A DNA stretch of 64,000 nucleotides from Pandoraea apista (GCF_001465595.2 NZ_CP013481.2:5022001-5086000), one strand, 5' to 3'. Numbered from the stretch's first letter, positions 1-9,184 are shown. Notes: generated from the letters alone by a model not told the origin. Made by a program: numbers and translations.

Positions 1-1538
1 CGCAAACGTCGCTGCACCGCCATGAAGGCGGCACAGAGCGCCGCCAGACATGCGAAGCCGAAGAACACATTCACGCACGCGAGCACGAGCGCCTGTTGCG
101 ACGCCAGCCCGCCGACCCACGCCGACGCCATATGCGATGCCGTTGCCGGGTCGACACTCGCGCCGAATGCCTGCTGCGCCTGCGACACCGCAGCGTTGTA
201 TGCTGGATTGAGCGGGGTCATCGACGGCGTGAGCTGATGCATGAAGACCGCCTGCCGGTCTTGCATCAACACCGCCATGACCGACACCGACATGGAACTC
301 ACCAACTGACGCACGATGTTCTTCGTCTGATAACCGTGCTGGAAAACATACTCGTCCATGCCGCGAAACGTCAGCTCGGCAATCGGAATCATGGCGAACA
401 CGCCGCCCAGCCCGCTCAGCACCATCGGCAGAATCAGCCATTGGCTCGACACCCCGGGATAGGTCTGCGACAGCAGGAACGCGTAGCCAAGCAGACACAG
501 ATACCCGAGCAACACGAACGGCTTGAGCTGCACGAACTTCGGACGCGCCATCGTGTACATCACGGCCACGACAAGACTCGTCACCGACGCCACCGCTTGC
601 AGATAGCCCGTGTGCTCCACGCTCCAGTTCAGTCCCTGTTGCATGTAGATCGGGAACAGATACGACGTCGAGTAGGAGAAGAAGTAATACACGGCGTAAC
701 CGCCCAACCCAAGCACATAGACGGGATTGCGCACCAGAACGCGAAAATCGATCAGCGGCTTGTGATGCGAGTATTGATGCCACATGTAGCCGATCGCGCA
801 GATCGCACCGACCAGGCACAGTTCGAGCAGATGCAGCGGATTCGAGAAGAAGTCGAAACGCGAGCGCTGCATCATCACTTCGACGAACAGCACACCTGCG
901 GCAAAGAAGACAATGCCGCGCATCTCGAATTCTCCCTCGTCGCGCAACCGCTCACGAAAGTCAGGAATCACGAACCACGAGGCAAGCGCCCCCGCAAGCG
1001 CGATCGGCACAATGGCGAAGAACACCGACGACCATAAGAAATGGTCGACGAGATAGCTCGCAAGCAGCGGTGCGGAAATCTGCCCGCCGAAGAACCCATA
1101 GGTGAAGAAGAGCAAGGCCCGCAGCCGCAATTCGGGCGCGAAGCACAGGTTGATGAGGATCCGGCTGGCAGTAAACAGCGACCCGGCGCCGAGACCGAGC
1201 ACAAAGCGCGCGACGGCAAGTTCGGTTGGCGTATGGGCCATGCCGCACAACCCGGCGCCAAACGCCATGAGTGTGAGCGCGCCGGCAAGGAACGTGCGAT
1301 ATCCCAGACGCGCGGCCAGCCAGCGCTGCTTCAGAATGACCAGGATCCCGGCCACGGCGTATAGCGTGGAGACGAAGGCGTACTCCTCGGGTGCCGCACC
1401 CACGCCACCCGCGATATGCGACGAGGCGAACACGAACATGCCGTTTTCCAGCATTTCTATGCCCGTGGCAGCGGCGATCACAGCCATCAGCACTCGCTGA
1501 CGTGTCTTGTGCGCAAATATCGATCCCCCGTGACTCAT
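1..1538 (-). CDS. MFS drug/solute exporter (DHA2-like), truncated by window edge
   Basis: The gene runs off the left end of the window, so about 512 residues are visible without a stop codon. The protein is almost entirely hydrophobic, with many membrane segments. A signature-like first helix has conserved acidic and Asn residues (GIEMLENGMF), and RFVLGLGAGS follows in the fourth helix region, as in DHA2/EmrB-type major facilitator exporters of about 14 helices. A long hydrophilic loop (around residues 430-470) precedes the last visible helices. I chose the ATG at 1538 because a GAGG stands upstream; the in-frame ATG at 1553 has no ribosome site. The substrate cannot be told from sequence. 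No partner membrane-fusion gene is visible. Confidence 0.8.
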   Translation of the reverse strand, partial: MSHGGSIFAHKTRQRVLMAVIAAATGIEMLENGMFVFASSHIAGGVGAAPEEYAFVSTLYAVAGILVILKQRWLAARLGYRTFLAGALTLMAFGAGLCGMAHTPTELAVARFVLGLGAGSLFTASRILINLCFAPELRLRALLFFTYGFFGGQISAPLLASYLVDHFLWSSVFFAIVPIALAGALASWFVIPDFRERLRDEGEFEMRGIVFFAAGVLFVEVMMQRSRFDFFSNPLHLLELCLVGAICAIGYMWHQYSHHKPLIDFRVLVRNPVYVLGLGGYAVYYFFSYSTSYLFPIYMQQGLNWSVEHTGYLQAVASVTSLVVAVMYTMARPKFVQLKPFVLLGYLCLLGYAFLLSQTYPGVSSQWLILPMVLSGLGGVFAMIPIAELTFRGMDEYVFQHGYQTKNIVRQLVSSMSVSVMAVLMQDRQAVFMHQLTPSMTPLNPAYNAAVSQAQQAFGASVDPATASHMASAWVGGLASQQALVLACVNVFFGFACLAALCAAFMAVQRRL

Positions 1539-1735
1539 CTCCGCCTCACCCATGAAAAACGCCCGGAATCTGCCTGAAGATGCCGGGCGGTCGCGGCACA
1601 CTGAGTATCAGCATGCCTTACATGGGAGTTTAGGATCGACGAGCCGCCTCACCAATGGGATGGCGGCCAATACGCTATTGCCGATTTGACAACAATCCGC
1701 CGCCCGTTCGCTCGCTCAGCCGGATGGGACGGGGC

Positions 1736-2908
1736 TTAGCGCTGATTCCCGACGCTGCGGGCAGGGCCGCGATGACTGGGATCGAACATCGCAAGCAGGT
1801 AGATCAGCACGAGATACGGCCACGTCCAGGCGAGCCAGCGCGCCAGCACGTTGAAATGCACATAACGGCCTTGTCTCCATGACTGAAGCGCCGCCTCGTA
1901 GTAGGGGTTGGCGGGCAGCAGATTGACGAAAACAAGCAGCACGACTAGCGCCGCCAGCGCGACGGCACCGCGCAGCGCGCGCGGTCCGCGTCCGGCAACG
2001 AGCAAGACGAGCGCACCGACGATCACACCGTAGATGGCCCCGGCCGTCACCCAGTCGAACGCCTGCGCGGGCGAAAACTGCCACGCCGACGCGATAGCCT
2101 TGATCGCAAACGCGCTGACGAACATCGCGCAAAGCAAGGGCGCACGCGGTGCCGAGCGACGCATGGCAAGCGTCGCAAGCAGCCCCGCAAGAATGGTGCC
2201 GCTCGCGGTCACCACCGTTTCCCACAAGGCGTGACTGGCGACGGCGTCGAGTTCCGACAGGTAGTCCTGCAACTGCCCGAGCCGCGGCACCCAGTCGAGC
2301 ACCAGATCGGTCACGTCCGGGTCCTGCCAGAGCCAGATTTGCCGGACGAGATCGCCATCACCGAAGAGAAATTGTTGCGGGTAGGCCTGTGCCCACGGCC
2401 ATAGCGCCAGCAACACGAGCAACAGACTCGCGTGCCGTTCGAACCAGGCGAAGCGCAAATGGCGCAGCCAACCGCGATCCAGCAACGGACTCGTGAGAGG
2501 TACCGCAATGGCGCCACCGATAAGCGCGCCAAGCGCATTCGTGGCGAGATCGACGTTCGACGCCACCCGTGTCGGCAGATACGTTTGCAAGGCCTCCATG
2601 CCGCACGAGAGCAGGGTGCCCAGCAAAAATGCCGCGAGTACGGCGCGCGGCCCTCGCCATACGGGGTGCAGCGCCAGTACGGTCAACATGCCGAGCGGGA
2701 TATAACCCAGCACGTTGGTAACGACATCGAACAGCGTCATCCATCGCGGTAACGGCGCGGACAGATAGTCGAACGGCCCGACGGCCGCGCGCTGAAACTC
2801 AAACGGATACAGGCTCGCGTAGGCAATCAGCAGAATCAGACAGATCAGCGCCTGACGCGTCAGCGGAGAGGCGCGTCGCTGCCAGGGTTTGACATCCTGC
2901 TCAGGCAT
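1736..2908 (-). CDS. VanZ-family membrane protein
   Basis: A 390-residue multi-helix membrane protein. The N-terminal 150 residues carry the VanZ-like pattern: an early helix ending in LYPFEFQ, then DVVTNVLGYIPLG, then SCGMEALQTYLP with downstream N-x-D and TNALGALIGG. The C-terminal half adds further helices. It starts 12 bases after the lipoprotein gene, so it is the last gene of the Mce-type operon. VanZ proteins are named after a teicoplanin-resistance accessory protein, but most members have no assigned role, and none can be assigned here. Position suggests, without proving, a link to envelope lipid handling. Confidence 0.8.
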   Translation of the reverse strand: MPEQDVKPWQRRASPLTRQALICLILLIAYASLYPFEFQRAAVGPFDYLSAPLPRWMTLFDVVTNVLGYIPLGMLTVLALHPVWRGPRAVLAAFLLGTLLSCGMEALQTYLPTRVASNVDLATNALGALIGGAIAVPLTSPLLDRGWLRHLRFAWFERHASLLLVLLALWPWAQAYPQQFLFGDGDLVRQIWLWQDPDVTDLVLDWVPRLGQLQDYLSELDAVASHALWETVVTASGTILAGLLATLAMRRSAPRAPLLCAMFVSAFAIKAIASAWQFSPAQAFDWVTAGAIYGVIVGALVLLVAGRGPRALRGAVALAALVVLLVFVNLLPANPYYEAALQSWRQGRYVHFNVLARWLAWTWPYLVLIYLLAMFDPSHRGPARSVGNQR

Positions 2909-2920
2909 CGGCGGCGTGCT

Positions 2921-3799
2921 TTATCGCGCTGGCGCAGCCGCACCCGATGCCGACGACGCGGCAGGCAGCGCCCGTGACTGAGCAGGCGCGCGCGTCGTTG
3001 CCGAAGGGGCGGGCACACGTCCGGCGAGCCACTGGATCAGTTGCGTCTGCACCGCGTCGCTGGCGAGTGCGAGTGCACGCGCACCGCCTGCGGCGTCTGC
3101 GCTCGGCGCGGGAGCCTGTGCACGAAGTGTCGTCTGCGCGAGCAGCTTCGGTCCGTCGAACAAGGTGGCTCGCACCTGCACGACGCCGTGGCTCGACGAC
3201 GTGCTGTCGAAGTACTGCGCGAATTCCTCCAGTTCCACCCGCAACGCCGGTGCGGCAGTCGGATCCCCCGCCGCAAGAACGGGCCGGTCGACCGACAAGG
3301 CGGACCGCAAACGATCCCCGAAGAGCCGCGCGGGCGACGCAAGCCATCGGCTGTTCGCATACACGCGGGCCTGATCGCCTTCGCTGGCGGGCAGACGGTA
3401 ATAGATCACGTCGGCGTCGAGCCAGCTCGGCGCGTTGACTACGACTTTGAGCGGCGACATGCGCGGCGCACCTGCGGCAGTAACGCCCGACGCGGGTGCT
3501 GCCGTGTCGACAGCGTTCGCGGCGTTGGCGGTGGTGGACGCGGCCGAAGCGGTCGAAGCGGCCGAAGCGGTCGAAGCGGCCGAAGCGATCGAAGCGGCGG
3601 CGGGCACCGTCGGCGGGCCGAGATCGAAGCGCGTCAGCGAGCCTGGCGACGTCGAGGTGGCACATCCGGCCATCAGTACGGCCGCCCCGGCACATAGCAG
3701 CCAGGTAGTCAGCGGGCGCACCCGGCGTGCGCCGCTCGCGCGCAGTGCCATTGCGGCGGTTGCCTCGTTCGTCCGGATCGCACCGGTTGGTTCAGTCAT
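2921..3799 (-). CDS. ABC-type transport auxiliary lipoprotein (PqiC-like)
   Basis: A 292-residue predicted lipoprotein. The signal peptide ends in a lipobox (LMAGCAT), so Cys would be lipidated. A Ser/Ala-rich linker encoded by an 18-bp tandem repeat follows, then a globular domain resembling the ABC_trans_aux/PqiC family (RLPASEGDQARVYANSRW, later ATLFDGPKLL). In E. coli, PqiC is the outer-membrane lipoprotein partner of an MCE protein; the same role between MlaD-type protein and outer membrane is inferred here. I chose the ATG at 3799, which has AAGGGG 8 bases upstream, over an upstream start overlapping the MlaD gene. The C-terminal tail is again Ala/Ser/Pro-rich. Confidence 0.82.
   Translation of the reverse strand: MTEPTGAIRTNEATAAMALRASGARRVRPLTTWLLCAGAAVLMAGCATSTSPGSLTRFDLGPPTVPAAASIASAASTASAASTASAASTTANAANAVDTAAPASGVTAAGAPRMSPLKVVVNAPSWLDADVIYYRLPASEGDQARVYANSRWLASPARLFGDRLRSALSVDRPVLAAGDPTAAPALRVELEEFAQYFDSTSSSHGVVQVRATLFDGPKLLAQTTLRAQAPAPSADAAGGARALALASDAVQTQLIQWLAGRVPAPSATTRAPAQSRALPAASSASGAAAPAR
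3541..3594. repeat. 18-bp tandem repeat, three copies
   Basis: Three head-to-tail copies of CGGCCGAAGCGGTCGAAG, the third with one mismatch. They encode the Ala/Ser/Thr linker of the lipoprotein. Each unit adds six residues, so copy-number change would keep the frame. Confidence 0.9.
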
Positions 3800-3831
3800 C
3801 TCGATATCCCCTTGCAAGACGGTGTCGCGCA

Positions 3832-4791
3832 TCATTGACCTGCCCTGCCGGGCCACGAAAAGCCGGACTCACCCGGACCGGGCGGCGGCGGCGACGTGCC
3901 GAACAGCAGCGCACGCGGATTGCGATTGATGGTCTCGGCGGCCTGTCCCACGGCCTGCGTCGTCGAGCGCAGATCATCAGACAGCGTGTTGAGCCGTGGC
4001 AGCGCCTCTTGTTGCAGCGATCCCTCGAATGTCTGCATCGTTGCCTCGAATGCCGCAAGACTCGACGTCGCCTGATCGGCCGCCCGTCCCACACTGTCGA
4101 GATTGCGAATCAGCGGCCCTTGCGGATCGGCCAGTTGGTTCGTCAGGCGATGTGTGCCGGCGAGCGTGCCGTTGAGTTCACGAACGGTGTCGGGGAGTTG
4201 CTTCGTGACCGGCTCGAGTTGCTCGGCCACACGATTCACGCTTTGCGCCGCCGTCTTCACACTGTTAATCGAATCCAGAATGGCTTGCCGGTTGTCGGGC
4301 GAAAGCAGCTTGTTGACCGACGACGTTGCCTCCTCCAACTGATGCACCAGATTGTTGCCGCGCCGCTGCAGTTCGTCGACAAAGCTCGGACGCAGCCGCA
4401 ATTGGGCAACGTGAGCCGCAGACGACTGCAACAACGTGCGGTCGTGCCCATCGTCGTCCAGTTGGACGAAAGCCAGCCCCGTCACCCCCTGATAGCTCAA
4501 CGTGGCGAACGTCGACTTGGTCATCGGCGTGCCTTCGTTGACCAGAATGCGAATCAGAATCTGGCCGGGGGTGCGCGGATCGAACTTGATCGAGTCCACC
4601 TTGCCCACGCCCAGTCCTCGATACCGCACTGCGGATTCGGGATTCAGACCGGTGACATTAGTGCGTGCCACCAGATCGTAGGGCACGCGAACGCGATTGT
4701 CGCGATTGAACCAGTACACGGCTGCGGCAATGGCGGCGAGCAACACCAGCGTGAAGAGGCCCGCCATGAAGGCGTGCGATTTATTTTCCAT
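3832..4791 (-). CDS. MlaD-family MCE domain protein
   Basis: A 319-residue protein with a short cytoplasmic start (MENKSHAF), one N-terminal helix (residues ~9-28) and then an MCE domain at about residues 35-120 (YRGLGVGKVDSIKFD, then LSYQGVTGLAFVQL). The remaining C-terminal half is predicted helical, with evenly spaced polar and leucine positions typical of the extended helices of MCE proteins that form a periplasmic barrel or tunnel. MCE proteins carry lipids between inner and outer membranes with a permease/ATPase pair. The ATG lies inside the last codons of the ATPase gene (11-base overlap), so translation is probably coupled. Substrate not determinable. Confidence 0.9.
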   Translation of the reverse strand: MENKSHAFMAGLFTLVLLAAIAAAVYWFNRDNRVRVPYDLVARTNVTGLNPESAVRYRGLGVGKVDSIKFDPRTPGQILIRILVNEGTPMTKSTFATLSYQGVTGLAFVQLDDDGHDRTLLQSSAAHVAQLRLRPSFVDELQRRGNNLVHQLEEATSSVNKLLSPDNRQAILDSINSVKTAAQSVNRVAEQLEPVTKQLPDTVRELNGTLAGTHRLTNQLADPQGPLIRNLDSVGRAADQATSSLAAFEATMQTFEGSLQQEALPRLNTLSDDLRSTTQAVGQAAETINRNPRALLFGTSPPPPGPGESGFSWPGRAGQ

Positions 4792-5728
4792 CGTCGAGTA
4801 ACTCCGAAATCTTGGCGCGCCGCGCTGCGGGCAAGGCCAGCAACGCGCGTCTGCCGCGCTCACCGAGGAAGAAGCTGTGGATGAACGGATGATCGACGCA
4901 CACCACGTCTTCCACAGGTGCGTTCACGAGTACCTTGCGATCGGCCAGCACCGCCACGCGCGTGGCGAGCATCATTACCGTATCCAGATCGTGTGTGACC
5001 ATCACGACAGTCAGGCCGAGCGAGCGATGCAGGCCGCGAATCATGGCCACGAATTCGTCTGACGCCTGCGGATCGAGGCCGGCCGTAGGTTCGTCGAGAA
5101 AGAGCAGTTCCGGTTCCAGCGCAATGGCCCGCGCGATCCCTACGCGCTTGACCATGCCGCCGGATAGCTCCGACGGCATGCGGTTGGCCATGCGCCCCGA
5201 CAACCCGACCATCTCCAGTTTGTACATCACCACATCGCGAATCAGATCTTCCGAAAGCGTATGCAGTTCGCGTAGCGGCTGCGCAATGTTGTCGAACACC
5301 GTCATCGCGGAGAATAGTGCGCCGCGCTGAAACAACATTCCCGAGCGGCGTCGCAACAGGTGTGCGGTGCGCCGGTCGATCATCGTAATGTCGTGGCCGA
5401 AGATACTGATGTGACCACTCGTGGGCGACTCCAGACCGATGATCTGCCGAATCAGCGTTGTCTTGCCCGAACCGGAACCGCCGACGAGCGCAATGATCTC
5501 GCTTTGCCTGACCGTGAGATCCAGATGCTCGTGAATCGTATGTGTGCCGTACCGCTTGGTGAGATCGCGCACTTCGATCACCGGCTCGGCTTCGCCGGGC
5601 AACGTCGACGAGACCGGCGGACAACCGGCAACCGCACCGGTACGCACGTCGTCGGCGAGCGCAGGCGAGACCGGGGCCGCTGCGGTGGCGGGCGCCATGG
5701 ACGGATCGGGGACTGTGGTTCCGCGCAT
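4781..5728 (-). CDS. MlaF-like ABC transporter ATP-binding protein
   Basis: A 315-residue ABC ATPase. A low-complexity N-terminal stretch of about 45 residues precedes the nucleotide-binding domain. The Walker A is GGSGSGKTT, the signature LSGGMVKR, and Walker B LLFLDEPTAGLD, followed by the H-loop VTHD. The signature Met-Val-Lys is typical of the MlaF/Ttg2A branch. Its start codon overlaps the permease stop as TGATG, indicating translational coupling. It would power the STAS-permease partner in phospholipid or other lipid transport across the inner membrane; direction and cargo are not known from sequence. Confidence 0.92.
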   Translation of the reverse strand: MRGTTVPDPSMAPATAAAPVSPALADDVRTGAVAGCPPVSSTLPGEAEPVIEVRDLTKRYGTHTIHEHLDLTVRQSEIIALVGGSGSGKTTLIRQIIGLESPTSGHISIFGHDITMIDRRTAHLLRRRSGMLFQRGALFSAMTVFDNIAQPLRELHTLSEDLIRDVVMYKLEMVGLSGRMANRMPSELSGGMVKRVGIARAIALEPELLFLDEPTAGLDPQASDEFVAMIRGLHRSLGLTVVMVTHDLDTVMMLATRVAVLADRKVLVNAPVEDVVCVDHPFIHSFFLGERGRRALLALPAARRAKISELLDDGK

Positions 5729-6849
5729 CAGCCGATCCCCACATTGCGGAACAGAATCGCGAAGACGGCGTCGGCAAGGATCACGACGGTAATCGATGTC
5801 ACGACCGACTGCGTCGTGCCTTCGCCGAGACTCTGGGTATTGGGTTTGACACGCATACCGAAGTGACAGGCCACCAGAGCGATCAACATGCCGAAGACGA
5901 CACCTTTGCCCAGACCGATCCACAGATTGGCAATGTTCACCGCGTTGGGCAGCGTTGTGAAAAAGTAATGCAGCCCGATACCGAGTTCGTACTTCGCGGC
6001 AAGTGCGCCGCCAAGCAGGGCAACGATGTTCGTCCACATCACCAGCAGCGGCATGGCGATCGCCAGCGCAATGACCTTCGGCAGCACGAGCCGCAAACCG
6101 TGCGGAATATCCATGACGCGCATCGCGTCCAGCTCTTCCGTCACGCGCATGACGCCCAACTGGGCAGTAATCGCCGATCCTGAGCGGCCCGCCACAAGAA
6201 TCGCGGAAAGCACCGGCCCAAGCTCCCGGATCACCGCGAGACCGAGAATGTTCACGATGAATGTACTCGCCCCATACAGCTTCAATTGCTGGGCGGACAG
6301 ATAGGACAGGACGATACCGATCAGGAACGCCACCAGCGCCGTAATGCCGAGCGCCTTGGCCCCCGCGCTATAGATATTGGCGGACATCTCCAGCCATGGC
6401 GCACGCATCGGATGGCGAACGACACGGCCAAGGTCGATCACGAAGCGGCCGAACATCGTGATGCCGTCGCGCAGATGCTCTCCCAGCGTGAACAGCGAAT
6501 ATCCAAGACGGCTGACCTGATCGATCCGACGCGCGGGCACAGGGCTTTGCCGCGTGCGATCGAACTCGGCGAGGTGATCGAACAGTGCGCGCTGCGTCGG
6601 AGTTAGCGCAACATGCTCCGGATAGCGGCGCTGCCAGTAGCGCCACAGCGCCTGAGCACCGACGTGATCGAGACGCTCCACACACGTCAGATCCCACGCC
6701 AGATTCCCCTGAGGCAAAGCGCGCACGAGACGCAGCAACGTTTTCTTGCGCTGCGAAAGCGCCAGCGCTGTCCATAGGCCGCGCAGCATGACCACCGGGC
6801 CTTTCGACGAGGTGGTCAGCTCCAGAGTGGGCACGGCATCGAGGTTCAA
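5728..6849 (-). CDS. MlaE-family permease with N-terminal STAS-like domain
   Basis: A 373-residue protein. Residues ~1-95 form a STAS-like domain (LRGLWTALAL, then DLTCVERLDHVGAQALWRYW). It precedes an MlaE-type permease with motifs LVAFLIGIVLSYLSAQQL, RELGPVLSAILVAGRSGSA and TEELDAMRVMD. In E. coli the STAS protein MlaB is separate, so this is a natural MlaB-MlaE fusion, seen in many proteobacteria. No ATG fits the domain start. I chose TTG at 6849, which has AGGAG 10 bases upstream and lies downstream of a TACAAT promoter-like box; this start is inferred. First gene of the five-gene operon. Confidence 0.88.
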   Translation of the reverse strand: MNLDAVPTLELTTSSKGPVVMLRGLWTALALSQRKKTLLRLVRALPQGNLAWDLTCVERLDHVGAQALWRYWQRRYPEHVALTPTQRALFDHLAEFDRTRQSPVPARRIDQVSRLGYSLFTLGEHLRDGITMFGRFVIDLGRVVRHPMRAPWLEMSANIYSAGAKALGITALVAFLIGIVLSYLSAQQLKLYGASTFIVNILGLAVIRELGPVLSAILVAGRSGSAITAQLGVMRVTEELDAMRVMDIPHGLRLVLPKVIALAIAMPLLVMWTNIVALLGGALAAKYELGIGLHYFFTTLPNAVNIANLWIGLGKGVVFGMLIALVACHFGMRVKPNTQSLGEGTTQSVVTSITVVILADAVFAILFRNVGIG

Positions 6850-6900
6850 AACAGACGATCTCCTGGCAAAAAAGCCGCCGGAATCCGGCAAAACGAGGTC

Positions 6901-6906
6901 ATTGTA
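6901..6906 (-). promoter_or_regulatory. Probable -10 box for the Mce/Mla operon
   Basis: Read on the minus strand, TACAAT lies 52 bases before the TTG start of the permease, with TCGACC about 16 bases further upstream as a weak -35. It would give a short leader containing the AGGAG ribosome site at 6860-6864. Prediction only. Confidence 0.4.
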
Positions 6907-7054
6907 CGGTACAGGTGCGACCGGTCGATGGCAACCCGCCAAGGGCTGAAAACGTGCCGGAATCGGCCGACTTACGCCTCGGATAATGCCGAAATACAAG
7001 GATCGACGCAGTGCAGACCGGCGCGGCGCCAGCCTCGCCGCTACAATAGCAGCC

Positions 7055-8077
7055 ATGAATAACGCTGCTGCTTCCTCTCCCAACCTCCCCCTCGCCGCTA
7101 CGGCTGCGGGCTCGCCCGAACGCCCCGCCGGCATGGGTGGCGAGCGATCGGGCGACACTGTGTCGCGCTCGCTCGATGGCGAGCGGATTCGCTTGCATCT
7201 GGCTGCCGCTTGCCGTGGATGGCAGATCGAGGTCGTCGACGCGACCGGATCCACGAATCTCGACCTGCTCGCACGCCTTCGCGAAAACGCGTCACACGCT
7301 TCCGTGGCCCCTGCGGCCCCTGTTATACGCGCCGCGATGCAACAGACGGCGGGACGCGGGCAACGCGGCCGGGCATGGCAAAGCGTGCCCGGCGACAGCC
7401 TCACGTTCTCGCTGGCCTATGTCATGCCGGGGGGACCGGCCGAGCTGGCCGGACTCTCGCTTGCCACCGGTGTCGCGGTCGTAGAGGGACTGTCGGATCT
7501 GCCACTGTCGGCACCCCATGCGCTCGGCCTCAAGTGGCCCAACGACGTCCTGCTGCGTGGCGGCAAACTCGCGGGCATCCTGATTGAAACCGTCCCGGCA
7601 GGCCCGGGACGCATTGGTGTCGTCATCGGCATCGGCATCAATCTCCGACAGGCCGGCGATGTCGCCGCGCGCATCGACAATGCAGCGGCGGCCGGCGCGC
7701 CCGGCAGTGCCGGTGTTGCAACGTCCGTCATTCCTGCCACGCCGCCCGCTGCGCTCGAATCCGTGCTGCCGGAGCCGGACATGTCCTCGGTCTTCGTCGC
7801 CGTAGTCAGGCGCCTCACGGCCATGCTCGACCGCTTTTCCGAACATCGATTCGGTGCGTTCCGCGATGACTGGGAAGCCATGCACGCCTATGGCGGGGCA
7901 TCGATCCGTGTCATCGAACACGGCCGCGATCTGCTGCATGGCGTAGCGCTCGGTGTCGACGCGCAAGGTTGCCTTCGGGTGGCGACCGACGAGGGCGAAC
8001 GCATCGTCGCCAGCGGCGAAGTCTCCGTGCGATTGCTCGATGCGTCCGGCGAGCCGGGCAAACAAGGAGTCTGGTGA
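7055..8077 (+). CDS. birA: Biotin--[acetyl-CoA-carboxylase] ligase, HTH-less
   Basis: A 340-residue biotin protein ligase: it makes biotinyl-AMP and attaches biotin to carboxylase carrier domains. Motifs are the biotinyl-5'-AMP loop GRGQRGRAW (~residue 100), KWPNDVLL (~160) and GKLAGILIET, followed by the C-terminal SH3-like cap. There is no N-terminal winged-helix DNA-binding domain; about 45 low-complexity residues replace it, so it should be a ligase only, not a repressor. An Ala/Pro/Gly-rich insert of about 40 residues sits between catalytic core and cap. TACAAT at 7042-7047 lies just before the ATG, so the mRNA may be nearly leaderless. The stop overlaps the coaX start (TGATG). Confidence 0.93.
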   Translation: MNNAAASSPNLPLAATAAGSPERPAGMGGERSGDTVSRSLDGERIRLHLAAACRGWQIEVVDATGSTNLDLLARLRENASHASVAPAAPVIRAAMQQTAGRGQRGRAWQSVPGDSLTFSLAYVMPGGPAELAGLSLATGVAVVEGLSDLPLSAPHALGLKWPNDVLLRGGKLAGILIETVPAGPGRIGVVIGIGINLRQAGDVAARIDNAAAAGAPGSAGVATSVIPATPPAALESVLPEPDMSSVFVAVVRRLTAMLDRFSEHRFGAFRDDWEAMHAYGGASIRVIEHGRDLLHGVALGVDAQGCLRVATDEGERIVASGEVSVRLLDASGEPGKQGVW

Positions 8078-9183
8078 TGGCCGCCTCGAGACGCTCCTCT
8101 GCGTCGCACAAGACAAGCGCGGCCGAAACTGCGACGTCCACTCACGCCCCCCACACCTTGAATGGCGTAGGGGACAAAGGCACCGCCGAGAGCACGCCAT
8201 GGTTGCTGGTGGATGCCGGGAACAGCCGGATCAAGTGGGCACTCGCACCAGCCGTGCGGCCGGTCGAATGGCGTGCCGCGTCCCCCTCGTTTCTCGCAAG
8301 CGGCGCGGTTGACCACGCCGAATGGCGCACCCTCGCGACACAAATCCGCGCAGGCTGGGCAGCGTTGGTCTCGGGGAGCGGCGGCAAGGCGCATTTCGCC
8401 CCAAACACTGCGCCGCTCGCGATTGGTCAGGGCGGACAGGACGAGGGCTTCATTTGCCCGGCCCCTGCCGGTGTCTGGCTGGCGAACGTCGCGGGCGATG
8501 CCGCAGAACAAGCGGTTCGCATGACGCTGCAAACGCTGTGGGGCATGGCATCTGCCGATTGGCTGCAAGTCTTGCGCGCCAGCAAAGCTTGCGCGGGGGT
8601 GCGCAACGGTTATCACACGCCCACGCAACTCGGCAGCGATCGTTGGGCGAGTCTGATCGGCGCCCATGCCGCGTGGCCCGGCGAACACTTGCTGATCGTA
8701 ACGTTGGGCACCGCCACAACCGTTGAAGCCCTGCGTGCCGACGGCGATTACCTCGGTGGCTTGATCGCACCGGGGCCCGCCCTGATGCTTCAATCGCTTG
8801 CGCAAGGCACAGCCCAGTTGCCCACGCTCGACGCCACCATGCCATCCGGCGGACAGGACTTTGCACGCAACACGGCAGACGCGATTCTGCGCGGCTGCGC
8901 GGCTGCGCAAGCGGGTCTCGTGGAGCGAAGTCACGCCCAACTGCAAGCGCAGTTGGGCGCACCGGTACGTTGCGTGCTTTCGGGCGGCGCCCGCCAGGCG
9001 CTGGCGCAAACCCTCACGCTGCCCTTTACCGAACACGATCAATTGGTGCAGGCGGGTCTATACGAGGTCGCCTTGCGAGCAGTTGGCGTCGACGCGGCAA
9101 CCGCAAAGGTCGAACACGCCGCCAAGACAGACGCATCGGCATCCGAACCGCGAGATGCCGAACATGCCCAGGGAGGTACCTGA
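8077..9183 (+). CDS. coaX: Type III pantothenate kinase
   Basis: A 368-residue type III pantothenate kinase, the first step of coenzyme A synthesis. Motifs: phosphate-binding DAGNSRIKWAL (~residues 46-56), PTQLGSDRWASLIGAH, GTATTVEAL and GGLIAPGPAL. The first ~40 residues are a low-complexity Ser/Thr/Ala extension absent from the usual ~250-residue family; the rest is also long. AAGGAG precedes the ATG, which overlaps the birA stop. The birA-coaX pairing is common in betaproteobacteria and links two cofactor functions, biotin attachment and CoA. Confidence 0.93.
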   Translation: MAASRRSSASHKTSAAETATSTHAPHTLNGVGDKGTAESTPWLLVDAGNSRIKWALAPAVRPVEWRAASPSFLASGAVDHAEWRTLATQIRAGWAALVSGSGGKAHFAPNTAPLAIGQGGQDEGFICPAPAGVWLANVAGDAAEQAVRMTLQTLWGMASADWLQVLRASKACAGVRNGYHTPTQLGSDRWASLIGAHAAWPGEHLLIVTLGTATTVEALRADGDYLGGLIAPGPALMLQSLAQGTAQLPTLDATMPSGGQDFARNTADAILRGCAAAQAGLVERSHAQLQAQLGAPVRCVLSGGARQALAQTLTLPFTEHDQLVQAGLYEVALRAVGVDAATAKVEHAAKTDASASEPRDAEHAQGGT

Positions 9184-9184
9184 G

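Noticed and set aside
96..1037. Plus-strand open frame of 313 codons at the left end.
   Set aside because: It lies opposite the clear MFS transporter and is Arg/His/Gln-rich without domain or ribosome site.
1560..1589. 7-bp inverted repeat CGCCCGG/CCGGGCG just upstream of the MFS start, considered as operator.
   Set aside because: Such short GC arms occur often by chance in this genome; no regulator is adjacent.
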